Below are positions 21,067 through 34,929 of a stretch of DNA of 64,000 bases, piece after piece. The stretch spans positions 1-64,000 of the forward strand of contig JANQEG010000087.1 in assembly GCA_028278505.1 (NCBI GenBank), read 5' to 3'. The notes under the pieces were generated by a model. It saw nothing but the letters and a program-made list of their open reading frames with translations. It had not been told where the DNA came from and did no database searches. The number at the start of each line of letters is the position of its first letter. Position 1 is the first letter of the stretch. A program made the position numbers and the translations under genes. The DNA comes from Rhodobiaceae bacterium. Lineage in GTDB: Bacteria > Pseudomonadota > Alphaproteobacteria > Rhizobiales > JAKPQE01.

Positions 21067-21246
21067 CTCGGAATTTCCCTGGTGGTTCGGAATGGCGCTT
21101 GAAAATAACCGGCCGCGGCCGCGATCGCAACACAAAGGCTTTTTGCAACCCGTTGTATTATATGGGCTTTCAAAAAAATTTCGATGGTTGACGGTCATGC
21201 GCCCTAAGTCTAGCTTGCCGCCGGCCGGGCCGGGCATGAGAAAGGG

Positions 21247-22470
21247 ATGGCGATGACCATGGAAACCGGGACGAGGGCAGACATCAATTGGGCGGCGCCG
21301 ACGGTGACCGCGGTTCTGGTGCTTGCCGACGGGACGGTCATTGAGGGACGCGGCTTCGGCGCCCGCGGAACGGCGGTCGGCGAAGTCTGTTTCAACACGG
21401 CGATGACGGGCTATCAGGAGATCTTCACCGATCCTTCCTATGCCGGCCAGATCATCACCTTCACCTTTCCCCATATCGGCAATGTCGGCACCAATGACGA
21501 GGACATCGAAAAGGTCGATCTGGAGACCGTGGCCGGCGCCCGAGGCTCCATCTTCAAGACCGACGTCACCGATCCGTCCAACTATCGCGCCGCCGGGCGG
21601 CTCGATGCCTGGCTGGCGGCGCGCGGGATCGTCGGTATTTGCGGCATCGATACGCGGGCGCTGACCGCACTCATCCGCGAAAAGGGCATGCCCAACGCGG
21701 TCATCGCGCACGATCCGGACGGCGAATTCGACCTCGAGGCGCTGAAGCGCGAAGCCGCCGCCTGGCCGGGCCTCGTCGGCATGGATTTGGTGCCGATGGT
21801 GACGACGGCCGATCGTTTCGAATGGCACGAGACGCCGTGGCAGTGGGACGAGGGGTTCGGGCGGCAGCAGGCGCCACGCTATCACGTCGTTGCCGTCGAT
21901 TACGGCGTCAAGCGCAATATCCTGAGGCTGCTTGCGGGCGCCGGCTGCCGGGTCACGGTGGTGCCGGCGACGACGCCGGCCGACGACATCCTGGCGCTGT
22001 CGCCGGACGGCATCTTCCTGTCCAACGGTCCGGGCGACCCGGCGGCCACCGGCGCATATGCGGTGCCGGAAATCCGCAAGCTGATGGATTCGGGACGGCC
22101 GCTGTTCGGCATCTGCCTCGGCCACCAGATGCTGGCGATCGCGCTCGGCGCGGCGACCGTCAAGATGGCGCAAGGGCATCACGGCGCCAACCATCCGGTC
22201 AAGGACCACACCACGGGCAAGGTCGAGATCACCTCGATGAATCATGGGTTTACAGTGGATTCGGCGACGCTGCCGGCCGGGGTCGAGGAAACCCATGTTT
22301 CGCTGTTCGACGGATCAAATTGCGGCCTCCGGCTCAAGGGCCGGCCGGTGTTTTCCGTGCAGTACCACCCGGAAGCCTCGCCCGGGCCCCAGGACAGCCA
22401 TTATCTGTTCACCCGGTTCGTCAATCTGATCCGCGCGCGGAAGGGCGAGGCGGCGGTGGCGGAGCGGTAG
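21247..22470 (+). CDS. carA: Carbamoyl-phosphate synthase small (glutaminase) subunit
   Basis: 407 residues. The N-terminal CPSase domain ([21 protein letters not shown]) is followed by a class I glutamine amidotransferase domain with the nucleophile in GICLGHQ, and His-Pro-Glu in YHPEASPGP. It supplies ammonia from glutamine to CarB for arginine and pyrimidine synthesis. AGAAAGG precedes the ATG at 21247; an ATG two codons later is also possible. carB is not adjacent: 2.5 kb with three unrelated genes lie between, a common arrangement in this group. Confidence 0.97.
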   Translation: MAMTMETGTRADINWAAPTVTAVLVLADGTVIEGRGFGARGTAVGEVCFNTAMTGYQEIFTDPSYAGQIITFTFPHIGNVGTNDEDIEKVDLETVAGARGSIFKTDVTDPSNYRAAGRLDAWLAARGIVGICGIDTRALTALIREKGMPNAVIAHDPDGEFDLEALKREAAAWPGLVGMDLVPMVTTADRFEWHETPWQWDEGFGRQQAPRYHVVAVDYGVKRNILRLLAGAGCRVTVVPATTPADDILALSPDGIFLSNGPGDPAATGAYAVPEIRKLMDSGRPLFGICLGHQMLAIALGAATVKMAQGHHGANHPVKDHTTGKVEITSMNHGFTVDSATLPAGVEETHVSLFDGSNCGLRLKGRPVFSVQYHPEASPGPQDSHYLFTRFVNLIRARKGEAAVAER

Positions 22471-22545
22471 CGGCACCGTCGGAGCATTTCTTATCCGGTT
22501 GATCGAGGGGCGCCTCGCAATTGTCGAGGTATTGGTGCAGCTTCT

Positions 22546-22684
22546 CCCCTCCCCCTTGCGGGGAGGGGTCGGGGGTGGGGGTCGAAAAAAAGAAAACAGC
22601 GACGCTTTCGGATCGCGCAGATGTTTGCCTATACCCCCACCCGGCCGGCGCTCACGCGCCGTCCACCCTCCCCGCAAGGGCAGG
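22546..22684. repeat. Composite CTCCCC/GGGGAG repeat, inverted copy of 14835-14974
   Basis: Facing arms CTCCCCCTTGCGGGGAGGGG (22548-22567) and CCACCCTCCCCGCAAGGG (22666-22683) with the GGCGCTCACGCGCCGTCC linker seen in the other copy on the opposite strand. Confidence 0.8.
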
Positions 22685-22955
22685 GCAATCGCATTTGGAC
22701 GGTTGGCTTCGGCGCAACGTCCTTCTTGCGATGGCCGTGGAAAACCGCCGGCTGCGCACGGCCTCCAAAGCCCTCTCCCCTCCGGGGAGAGGGTTGGGTG
22801 AGGGGGTAAAAGTTAACTTGATCACCCTCACCCGACTTCGCCCACCGGGTCGGCTTCGCATCACCGGGTCTCCGTTGCCCTCTCCCTCAAGGGAGAGGGT
22901 TAGATCCGAGGACTCCGCATATGTAATAGCCCTGCCCGCAAGGGGGAGGGTAAAA
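22666..22955. repeat. About 290-bp composite repeat, copy A
   Basis: Contains in order GGGCAATCGCATTTGG, GGCTTCGGCGCAACGTCC, TTGCGATGGCCGTGGAAAAC, CTCTCCCC-TCC-GGGGAGAG, CACCCTCACCCGACTTCG and CTCTCCCTCAAGGGAGAG. Every block reappears in reverse order and orientation at 30660-30936; the ends of both copies are GC-rich palindromes. Confidence 0.85.
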
Positions 22956-22994
22956 TAGCGGCAAGCTCAACCCAGAGATACGGACCGCCGCCGC

Positions 22995-23888
22995 TCAAAG
23001 CTCAGCCGCGTTGAAGGTGTTGCAGGCGCGCAGATCGCCGGTCTCAAAGCCGCGGCGGAACCAGCGCGCGCGCTGCGCCGCGGTGCCGTGGTTGAAGGCA
23101 TCGGGAACCACATAGCCCTGGGTCCGGCGCTGGATGGTGTCGTCGCCGATCTGGTTGGCGGCGTTCAGGGCCTCCTCGATATCGCCGCTTTCCAGAAGAC
23201 CCCGCTCTTCGGTGAAATGGGCCCAGATGCCGGCGAAGCAATCGGCCTGCAATTCGACCCGGACCGACATCCGGTTCTCCTCGGCCTTGCTCATTTGGCG
23301 CCGCATCTGATTGAACTTCGGCAGCACGCCGATCAGGTTCTGGACGTGGTGGCCGACCTCGTGGGCGAGCACATAGGCCTGGGCGAAATCGCCCGGCGCC
23401 TTGAACCGGCGCTTCAACTCGTCGAAGAATTTGAGGTCGATATAGACCTTCTTGTCGCCCGGGCAGTAGAACGGGCCGGAGGCGGCGCTGGCAAAGCCGC
23501 AGGCCGAGCCGACCGAACCGGTGAACAGCACCAGCACCGGCTCTTCATAGCGGCGTTCCCGTTCTTCCATGACCTTTTTCCAGATGTCTTCGGTCTCGGC
23601 CAGAACCGTTGCGACGAACTGCTTCATTTCGTCATTGCGCGCCGGCGCAGTGGTCTGCCGGTTCGCCGGCCCGCCGGGCGCCAACGCGGTGTCGAATTCG
23701 CCGGTCAGCAGCGTCAGGGGGTTGATGCCCATGACCCAGAGCACGATGGCGGCAATGATGAGGAAACCGATGCCGCCGCCGCCGGCGCGGCGGACACGCC
23801 GGCCGCGGCCGAACCCTCCGGGCAGGCCGCCGCCGGTGCCGCGGCGGTCCTCGATATTGGTGCTCTGGCGACGACCCCTCCAGCGCAT
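22995..23888 (-). CDS. Membrane-anchored neutral zinc metallopeptidase, YpfJ family
   Basis: 297 residues. A Gly/Arg-rich N-terminus is followed by one membrane segment (residues about 39-56) and a catalytic domain with HEVGHH at 176-181 and VELQADCFAGIWAH downstream, the zinc-ligand pattern of the YpfJ/KPN_02809 family. CGFASAASGPFYCPGDK has two cysteines that may pair outside the membrane. The substrate and role are unknown. It faces away from carB and has no operon partner. Confidence 0.92.
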   Translation of the reverse strand: MRWRGRRQSTNIEDRRGTGGGLPGGFGRGRRVRRAGGGGIGFLIIAAIVLWVMGINPLTLLTGEFDTALAPGGPANRQTTAPARNDEMKQFVATVLAETEDIWKKVMEERERRYEEPVLVLFTGSVGSACGFASAASGPFYCPGDKKVYIDLKFFDELKRRFKAPGDFAQAYVLAHEVGHHVQNLIGVLPKFNQMRRQMSKAEENRMSVRVELQADCFAGIWAHFTEERGLLESGDIEEALNAANQIGDDTIQRRTQGYVVPDAFNHGTAAQRARWFRRGFETGDLRACNTFNAAEL

Positions 23889-24105
23889 CGGCCGGTTCTC
23901 CCTGCTCGTGATATCATCCGTCCGGCGGCCAATGGTTGCCGCTCTCCGGGCCTGTATAGCCGAGCACGGAGGTGCTTTACAGGGTCAGCTAATGGCTGTG
24001 CGGGATTTCTCGGGTCGCGATCGGGGTGGCAGGTTCAAGGTCTCCGGACCGGGTCCGGTTCCAACGGCCTGTCATACGGCGCCGCGCGAACGCGGCGCGT
24101 CGGGG

Positions 24106-24231
24106 TCAACGGAAACGGCGGAAGAGCTTGCGCCAGAAGCGATTTACACCGCAGGTGAATTCCGCATGGCGCTGCAGATCGATCTGGCGGTTGCCGAAAA
24201 CGGCGCGTCCGATGATGAGGTCGTTAAGCAT
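24106..24231 (-). CDS. 41-residue basic protein (short unannotated ORF)
   Basis: On the minus strand an ATG at 24229-24231 is preceded by AGGAGA (24238-24243) with a six-base gap, an ideal ribosome site. The protein begins MLNDLIIGRAVFGNRQIDLQ and ends in a strongly basic RFWRKLFRRFR. Codon use is GC-ending as in neighbouring real genes. A longer plus-strand frame covers the same bases but has no ribosome site. It is divergent from the HTH gene, whose operators lie 137 bases or more upstream. No family is recognised; the amphipathic basic tail could bind membrane or nucleic acid. Confidence 0.5.
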   Translation of the reverse strand: MLNDLIIGRAVFGNRQIDLQRHAEFTCGVNRFWRKLFRRFR

Positions 24232-24367
24232 CTTACTTCTCCTGCCGCGATGTCGCGGTAGTTACTTCGGCCCGCCCCATTCGATGTTTTCGCAATCGAT
24301 CCCCTTGATCGAAGGCCGTCCCCGGTGTTGAGTCCGTACTCATGAACGGCCCGTCACGCTAATATGT

Positions 24368-24378
24368 GCACATTGTGC
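24368..24378. promoter_or_regulatory. Operator-like palindrome, copy 1
   Basis: GCAC-ATT-GTGC, 32 bases centre to centre from the second copy. The bases between (TTTTGTCAATAAGAAATA) are AT-rich and could hold the promoter of the HTH gene. Confidence 0.5.
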
Positions 24379-24397
24379 GCTTTTGTCAATAAGAAAT

Positions 24398-24412
24398 ACG
24401 CACACAGTGCGT
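24398..24412. promoter_or_regulatory. Operator-like palindrome, copy 2
   Basis: ACGCAC-ACA-GTGCGT, a perfect 6+3+6 palindrome that contains the GCAC-N3-GTGC core of copy 1. It ends 19 bases before the HTH gene ATG, a usual place for autorepression. Confidence 0.55.
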
Positions 24413-24431
24413 TTTGCCCGGTTGGTCCGCG

Positions 24432-24812
24432 ATGGTGAAGAAACAAAGCAGTGCGTCGAAGGACAAAATCGGCCCCGATGGCGCGGCGATGACGCCGGAG
24501 GCGTTCAGGGCCTGGCGCAAGGGTTTGGGGCTGAAACAGAAGGACGCCGCCGATCGGCTCGGGCTGAAAAAGCGGATGATCCAGTATTACGAAAAGGGCG
24601 ACCGCGACGGCAAAAAGGTCGAGATTCCAAAGGCGATCCGGCTGGCCTGCTATGCCGTTGCCCGCGGCGTGGACGATTTCGACGGGGCCGATGCGGCGAT
24701 GGTGAAAGCGCCGCCGGCATCCGATGCCGCTGGTTCGGCGCATGATGGCCGCAGCAAGGCCGCGGCGGCGCGGCATTCGACGCCCGGTCCCCGGGCCGGC
24801 CAGGGTCAGTAG
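24432..24812 (+). CDS. Helix-turn-helix (XRE/Cro-CI-like) transcriptional regulator
   Basis: 126 residues from the ATG at 24432; a TTG at 24414 is also in frame. Residues about 21-75 form an XRE-type HTH (TPEAFRAWRKGLGLKQKDAA, LGLKKRMIQYYEKG), closely like single-domain regulators of many alphaproteobacteria. The tail after residue 85 is low-complexity. Two GCAC-N3-GTGC palindromes upstream suggest that it represses its own promoter; it may also act on the divergent 41-residue ORF. Confidence 0.8.
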   Translation: MVKKQSSASKDKIGPDGAAMTPEAFRAWRKGLGLKQKDAADRLGLKKRMIQYYEKGDRDGKKVEIPKAIRLACYAVARGVDDFDGADAAMVKAPPASDAAGSAHDGRSKAAAARHSTPGPRAGQGQ

Positions 24813-24997
24813 ACGGGTCTCACCCCCGGCGGCGAATTCATGGATATCGGCGCGTCTTCGGCGGTCGCGCCCGCCCGGTTGCCGATTATCCCTTGCCGGG
24901 CTTTCGTTGAGGCCGATTTTCTCCTATACATCCGCGCCGGTTCACCCGGATCATCATTTGCCTCTTGAGAGTTCGCGCCGCCCGCGCATCACGGCCC

Positions 24998-28492
<3,495 letters not shown>

Positions 28493-28607
28493 TCTAGGAT
28501 AGGGCAAGATTTTGAACGCACCGACGGCTTCGCAATCGAAAGCCGTCGAGTTCGGGATTTGCGGAAGCGACCTTACGGCACCGGTACGAGGGAAGGATCG
28601 GACGACG

Positions 28608-29081
28608 ATGGAAAAGGTCCCGATGACCTTGGGTGGGCACGCAGCCCTGTCGGAGGAGTTGCAGCGTCTGAAATCGGTGGAACGTCCGCGGATCATCCAG
28701 GCGATCGCCGAGGCGCGGGCGCATGGCGATCTGTCGGAGAATGCCGAATATCATGCGGCCAAGGAGGCCCAGGGCATGAACGAGGCGCGCATCGCCGAGC
28801 TTGAGGAAAAACTCGGCCGCTCGGAGATCATCGACGTCGCCAAGCTCAACGGCGACACCGTCAAGTTCGGCGCCACCGTCACCGTCGTCGACGAGGATAC
28901 CGACGAGGAGCGCACCTACCAGATCGTCGGCGACCTCGAGGCCGACGTGAAGTCGGGCAAGGTCTCGATTTCCTCGCCGATCGCGCGGGCGCTGATCGGC
29001 AAACGGGTCGGCGAGTCCATCGAAGTGACGACGCCGGGCGGTTCGCGCGCCTACGAGATCCTCGAAATCCGCTACATCTGA
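28608..29081 (+). CDS. greA: Transcription elongation factor GreA
   Basis: 157 residues from the ATG at 28608, the normal GreA length. The N-terminal coiled coil carries [29 protein letters not shown], including the acidic tip Asp-Leu-Ser-Glu-Asn that reaches the polymerase active site, and the C-terminal FKBP-like domain ends [12 protein letters not shown]. It rescues backtracked RNA polymerase. The frame extends 32 codons further upstream, but these are not conserved in kind; GGAAGGA lies before the chosen ATG. It is followed by a hairpin terminator. Confidence 0.96.
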   Translation: MEKVPMTLGGHAALSEELQRLKSVERPRIIQAIAEARAHGDLSENAEYHAAKEAQGMNEARIAELEEKLGRSEIIDVAKLNGDTVKFGATVTVVDEDTDEERTYQIVGDLEADVKSGKVSISSPIARALIGKRVGESIEVTTPGGSRAYEILEIRYI

Positions 29082-30641
<1,560 letters not shown>

Positions 30642-30659
30642 CGCCGGCCGGCGCCGCGG

Positions 30660-30936
30660 GTGAGGGCTACTGCATATGCGGAAACGACGGACCTTTCCCT
30701 CTCCCCAGAGGGGAGAGGGATACAGAGACCCGGTGAGGCGAAGCCGAACCGCTGGGCGAAGTCGGGTGAGGGTGACGGACTTTCTTTTTTTCCCCTCACC
30801 CAACCCTCTCCCCGGAGGGGAGAGGGCTTTAGAGGCCGTGCGCAGCCGGCGGTTTTCCACGGCCATCGCAAGAGGGACGTTGCGCCGAAGCCGACTGACC
30901 AAATGCGATTGCCCTGCGCTTACGGGGGAGGGGGAG
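30660..30936. repeat. About 280-bp composite repeat, copy B (inverted relative to 22666-22955)
   Basis: It contains the reverse complements of all blocks of copy A: CTCTCCCC-AGA-GGGGAGAG, CGAAGTCGGGTGAGGGTGA, GTTTTCCACGGCCATCGCAA, GGACGTTGCGCCGAAGCC and CCAAATGCGATTGCCC. Its last bases, GGGGGAGGGGGAG, double as the ribosome binding site of the next gene. Confidence 0.85.
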
Positions 30937-30938
30937 TG

Positions 30939-31415
30939 ATGAAGACGCCAGGGATTGCCGCGGTCATCGCGATCGCCGTCCTCGCCGGCGCACCGGCGGG
31001 GGCGGTCACCCCGAAGAACCACTATCTCATTGGCAAGATCGACTGCATCGTTCGCGGTGTCGGGCTTGAGGGCGCCGATCATCTGCATGATATTTCGTGC
31101 GAATTCGAGCCGGGACGAGTGGCGGCGGAGACCTATTTCGGGATCGTCGAGACGGTAAAGAACGGCCGCGCCGCGGCTGCGGCTACGCCGATGCAATGGC
31201 TGGTCTTCGCCGCCCGCCGATCGTCCGGGGCCGCAATCCTGTCCGGCGATTACAGTCGCACGCAGGCGACGCTCGGTTTCGGCTTCGATGACAAAGCGCT
31301 GGTGCGCGAAGCGGGACCGCAGATCGTGCTGCAGCCGGTCGCCGGGCTTTTCGGCTTGAACCCGAAGGCCGCCGCCGATGTCATCAGGCTCGAACTGCGC
31401 TCGCTCAGCGATTGA
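30939..31415 (+). CDS. DUF992 domain-containing exported protein
   Basis: 158 residues with a signal peptide (MKTPGIAAVIAIAVLAGAPAGA). The mature part carries the DUF992 pattern: GKIDCIV...DISCEFEP with two cysteines, LVFAARRSSGAAILSGDYSR and QPVAGLFGLNPKAAADVIRLEL. This periplasmic family is restricted largely to Rhizobiales and has no known function. The purine-rich end of a repeat element, GGGGGAGGGGGAG, provides an unusually strong ribosome binding site two to three bases before the ATG. Confidence 0.85.
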   Translation: MKTPGIAAVIAIAVLAGAPAGAVTPKNHYLIGKIDCIVRGVGLEGADHLHDISCEFEPGRVAAETYFGIVETVKNGRAAAAATPMQWLVFAARRSSGAAILSGDYSRTQATLGFGFDDKALVREAGPQIVLQPVAGLFGLNPKAAADVIRLELRSLSD

Positions 31416-31582
31416 CGCCGCCGGCCCGCGACACGATGGCCGCACATACGGATTCGTGACGCTTTGTTGACGGTTGCCCTTGACCGTCGCGTTTCGGCCC
31501 TAGACGATGCGGTGGAGTTTTCGTCGCCGGCCGCCGTCCGGGCGGCCGCAACGCGTATTTTGTCGTGAGGAGGACAGCAGAA

Positions 31583-33637
31583 ATGGGGCAAAACGGCAGA
31601 AGAGGCAGCGGCCCGCGGTGCATTGCACTTGTGGGCCCGTTTGCGAGCGGCAAGACGTCGTTGCTCGAAGCTATTCTGGCGCGGACCGGGGCGATACCAC
31701 GCCAGGGCCAGGTCGCCCAGGGCAACACCGTCGGCGACGGATCGCCGGAAGCGCGGGCCCATGCCATGAGCGTCGAGGTCAATGTCGCCGATTGCGACTT
31801 CCTCGGCGAGACCTTCACGTTTGTCGACTGCCCGGGATCGGTGGAATTCACCAATGAGGCGCACGCCGTGCTGCCGGGCGTCGACGTGGCGGTCGTCGTC
31901 TGCGAGGCCGACGCCAAGAAGGTGCCGGCGCTGCAGGTGATCATGAAGGAGCTCGAGGAACGCGGCATTCCGCGCATCCTCTTCCTCAACAAGATCGACA
32001 AGGCGGACGTGCGGGTGCGCGAGACGCTGGAGGCGCTGCAGCAGGCGAGCGACCGGCCGCTGGTGCTGCGCCAGATCCCGATCTGGGAAAACGAGATCGT
32101 CTCCGGCTTCATCGATCTCGCGCTCGAGCGCGCCTATGTCTATCGCGAGCACGCCGCTTCGGAAGTGATCGACATTCCCGACGCGGACAAGGAGCGCGAG
32201 GACGAGGCGCGGTTCTCCATGCTGGAGAAGCTCGCCGACTATGACGATACGCTGATGGAGCAGCTTCTCGAAGACATTCCGCCGCCGCGCGATGCCGTGT
32301 TCGACGATCTGGTCAAGGAGATGCGCGACGGGCTGATCGTGCCGGTGCTGTTCGGCTCGGCCGAGCAGACCCACGGGATCATGCGGCTGTTGAAGGCGAT
32401 CCGCCACGAGGCGCCGGACATCACCGAAACCGCCGCCCGGCTCGGCGTCGACGGCGGCGACGAGGCGATCCTCCAGGTGCTGAAGACGATCCACACCACC
32501 CATGCCGGCAAGCTGTCGCTGGCGCGCATCCTCAACGGATCGGTCAAGGACGGCGATCATCTCTTCGTCAGCGACGGCAATGAAGACCGTGTGTCCGGCG
32601 TCTTCCGCGTCGTCGGCCAGCAGGCGACGAAGCGCGACGCCGCGTCGGTCGGCGAAACGGTGGCGCTCGGCAAGCTGGAACATGTGCGCACCGGCGATAC
32701 CCTGACCTCGAACAAGGCGGGCAGGGAACGGCTGATTGCTTTGGAGCCGCCGCAGCCGGTGCTGGCCAAGGCGATCGTGCCGGCCGAGCGCAAGGACGAG
32801 GTCAAGCTGTCGACCTCGATCGGCAAGATCGCCGAAGAGGATCCCTCGATCGTCATCGTCCACAACCAGGATACCGGCGAGACGCTGCTGGAAGGCCAGG
32901 GCGAGATGCATCTGCGCGTTGCGATCGAGCGGCTGACCGGCAAATACGCGCTGAACGTGGAAACCCACGAACCGCAGATCCCTTATAAGGAGACGATCCG
33001 CGGCACCGTCACCCAGCGCGGGCGGCACAAGAAGCAGACCGGCGGCCACGGCCAGTTCGGCGATGTCGTCGTCGAGATCAAGCCGCTGCCGCGCGGCACC
33101 GGCTTTTCGTTCGACGAGAAGATCACCGGCGGCGTCGTTCCGCGCCAGTATATCCCGTCGGTGCAGCACGGCATCGAGGAGTATCTGGTCGAGGGCCCGC
33201 TCGGCTTTCCGGTCGTCGACGTTGCGGTGACGCTGCTCGACGGCTCCTACCACTCGGTCGATTCCTCCGACATGGCGTTCAAGACGGCGGCGCAGATCGC
33301 CATGCGCGAAGGCATGCCGCAGTGCAAGCCGGTGCTGCTCGAACCGATATTGGAGGTCGAGGTCGTGTGCCCGTCGGAGGCAACCGCCAAGATCAACGCG
33401 ATCGTCTCGGGGCGGCGCGGCCAGCTCCTCGGCTTCGATACGCGGCCGGACTGGACCGGCTGGGACGCGGTCAAGGCGATGATGCCGCAATCGGAGGTGA
33501 CCGACCTCATCATCGAGCTGCGCTCGGCGACCGCGGGGGTGGGCGCCTACACTTACAGCTTCGATCATCTGGCCGAACTGACCGGCAAGCTCGCCGAACA
33601 GGTGATGGCGAAGCGGGCGGCCCATAAGGCGGCGTAA
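31583..33637 (+). CDS. Elongation factor G paralogue (EF-G2-like translational GTPase)
   Basis: 684 residues from the ATG at 31583, with GAGGAGG upstream. G1 is GPFASGKT (18-25), G3 DCPGS, G4 NKID; G1 and G3 differ from the canonical AHxDxGKT and DTPGH of true EF-G. Domains II-V follow (VLKTIHTTHAGKLSLARILNG; GETLLEGQGEMHLRVAIERL; VPRQYIPSVQHGIEEYL; GRRGQLLGFDTR). The protein belongs to the divergent EF-G2-type group found beside the housekeeping fusA. Its precise role is unknown. No tuf, rps or housekeeping fusA is nearby. A strong terminator follows. Confidence 0.88.
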   Translation: MGQNGRRGSGPRCIALVGPFASGKTSLLEAILARTGAIPRQGQVAQGNTVGDGSPEARAHAMSVEVNVADCDFLGETFTFVDCPGSVEFTNEAHAVLPGVDVAVVVCEADAKKVPALQVIMKELEERGIPRILFLNKIDKADVRVRETLEALQQASDRPLVLRQIPIWENEIVSGFIDLALERAYVYREHAASEVIDIPDADKEREDEARFSMLEKLADYDDTLMEQLLEDIPPPRDAVFDDLVKEMRDGLIVPVLFGSAEQTHGIMRLLKAIRHEAPDITETAARLGVDGGDEAILQVLKTIHTTHAGKLSLARILNGSVKDGDHLFVSDGNEDRVSGVFRVVGQQATKRDAASVGETVALGKLEHVRTGDTLTSNKAGRERLIALEPPQPVLAKAIVPAERKDEVKLSTSIGKIAEEDPSIVIVHNQDTGETLLEGQGEMHLRVAIERLTGKYALNVETHEPQIPYKETIRGTVTQRGRHKKQTGGHGQFGDVVVEIKPLPRGTGFSFDEKITGGVVPRQYIPSVQHGIEEYLVEGPLGFPVVDVAVTLLDGSYHSVDSSDMAFKTAAQIAMREGMPQCKPVLLEPILEVEVVCPSEATAKINAIVSGRRGQLLGFDTRPDWTGWDAVKAMMPQSEVTDLIIELRSATAGVGAYTYSFDHLAELTGKLAEQVMAKRAAHKAA

Positions 33638-33638
33638 A

Positions 33639-33683
33639 GCGTATTCCCGAAAAGTGGGAACCGGTTTTCGGATCAGAATACGC
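33639..33683. repeat. Rhizobiales-type palindromic intergenic repeat
   Basis: GCGTATTC (33639-33646) and GAATACGC (33676-33683) frame an inner region GAAAAGTGGGAACCGGTTTTC. I recognise this sequence type from many Rhizobiales genomes. It starts two bases after the EF-G-like gene. Confidence 0.75.
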
Positions 33684-33720
33684 GACAAACAAAATGCCCG
33701 GCCGGGGCCTGGTGAATTGG

Positions 33721-33745
33721 GGGGCGGCTTCGGCCGCCCCTTTTT
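33721..33745 (+). terminator. Rho-independent terminator
   Basis: GGGGCGGC-TTCG-GCCGCCCC followed by TTTTT: a perfect 8-bp GC stem with a UUCG tetraloop, 84 bases after the EF-G-like gene. Confidence 0.93.
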
Positions 33746-33879
33746 GCGCTCGCCTGTCACGCGGTCGTGAGCCGACGTGAATTGAGCCGGGCGCGGTTGC
33801 GCATTATGAGCCAGGACATGGATGTTTCGACGCCTTTCGCTGCGGTTCCGCGGCGATTGCCGGCCGGCGGACCGGCCCC

Positions 33880-34854
33880 ATGCTGATCAGGCGACAGCCG
33901 CGCTGGGCGTTGCCGGAGGCGATGGCGACGCCCGAGGCGGTCTATCTCGACCGCAGGCGCTTCGTCGCCGGCGGTGCTGCGGCGCTCGCCGCGGCCGCGC
34001 TCGGCGGCTGCGACCGGCCGGGCGCCCAGGACATCGTGCCCGCCGTGCCCGACCCCTCCGGCGATCTCTATCCGGTTGCGCGCAACACCGCCTATACGGT
34101 GATGCGCGACATGACGCCGTTTTCGGTCTCGTCGCGGATCAACAATTTCTTCGAGTTTGGATCGTCGAAGAATATCGCCCACAAGGCGGCAAAACTGCCG
34201 GTCCGGCCGTGGGAGATTTCGATCGGCGGGCTCGTCGAAGAGGAGCGGACGATCGCCATCGACGAGCTGCTGGCGAAGATGCCGCTGGAGGAGCGCGTCT
34301 ACCGGCACCGCTGCGTCGAGACCTGGGCGATGGTGGTGCCGTGGAGCGGATTTCCGCTGAAGGCGCTCGTCGATCTGGCGCGGCCGCTCGGCGCGGCCAA
34401 ATTCCTGGTCATGAAGACCTTCCTCAATCCGGAACTGGCCCCCACCCAGCGCCAGGACTGGTATCCCTGGCCCTATACCGACATCCTGACCATGGACGAG
34501 GCGACGAACGAACTCGCCTTCCTGGTCACCGGCGTCTACGGCCGGCCGGCGCCGGCGCAGTTCGGCGCGCCGCTGCGGCTGGCGGTGCCGTGGAAATACG
34601 GCTTCAAGTCGATCAAGTCGATCGTCAGCTTCGCCTTCGTCGAAAAACGCCCGGACACCTTCTGGGAGGTCGTCGATTCCCGCGAATACGGGTTCTGGGC
34701 GAACGTCAATCCGGACGTGCCGCACCGGCGCTGGAGCCAGGAGATGGAATGGATGCTGGGAACGCGGGAGCTGTTTCCGACCAGGATCTACAATGGCTAC
34801 GGGCCGGAGGTGGCGCACCTCTACGATGCCGACGATCCGAAATATTTCTTCTGA
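33880..34854 (+). CDS. msrP: Protein-methionine-sulfoxide reductase catalytic subunit
   Basis: 324 residues. A twin-arginine motif DRRRFVAGG (residues 24-32) and hydrophobic run direct it folded to the periplasm. C145 in RHRCVETWAM is the molybdenum ligand of the sulfite-oxidase fold, and GFKSIKSIVSFAFVEKRP and the end YDADDPKYFF are typical of MsrP (YedY). It repairs oxidised methionines of envelope proteins. The membrane haem partner MsrQ, usually directly downstream, is absent; instead a tandem repeat begins at the stop codon. Confidence 0.94.
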   Translation: MLIRRQPRWALPEAMATPEAVYLDRRRFVAGGAAALAAAALGGCDRPGAQDIVPAVPDPSGDLYPVARNTAYTVMRDMTPFSVSSRINNFFEFGSSKNIAHKAAKLPVRPWEISIGGLVEEERTIAIDELLAKMPLEERVYRHRCVETWAMVVPWSGFPLKALVDLARPLGAAKFLVMKTFLNPELAPTQRQDWYPWPYTDILTMDEATNELAFLVTGVYGRPAPAQFGAPLRLAVPWKYGFKSIKSIVSFAFVEKRPDTFWEVVDSREYGFWANVNPDVPHRRWSQEMEWMLGTRELFPTRIYNGYGPEVAHLYDADDPKYFF

Positions 34855-34929
34855 GCCGATAAAGAAAAAGCCGGGTTCTGAGCCGATAAAGAAAAAGCCG
34901 GGTTCTGAGCCGATAAAGAAAAAGCCGGG
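34851..34929. repeat. Three tandem 27-bp repeats spanning the msrP stop codon
   Basis: Units 34851-34877, 34878-34904 and 34905-34929 (last one 25 bases) are identical: CTGAGCCGATAAAGAAAAAG then CCGGGTT. The first contains the msrP TGA. Each unit also carries the A-run and half stem of the minus-strand terminator that follows. Confidence 0.95.

Larger units (their letters stand above)
22471..22994. other. Intergenic repeat island after carA
   Basis: Completely occupied by two composite repeats (22546-22684 and about 22660-22955). Frames inside, such as those beginning MAVENRRLRTASKALSPP, are the well-known translation of this repeat type and are not genes. Confidence 0.8.

Noticed and set aside
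22652-22958. Frames such as MAVENRRLRTASKALSPPGRG
   Set aside because: Known translation artefact of CTCTCCCC/GGGGAGAG repeats.
23992-24261. Plus-strand frame over the 41-residue ORF
   Set aside because: No ribosome site and no family; the minus-strand ORF has better start and codon signals.
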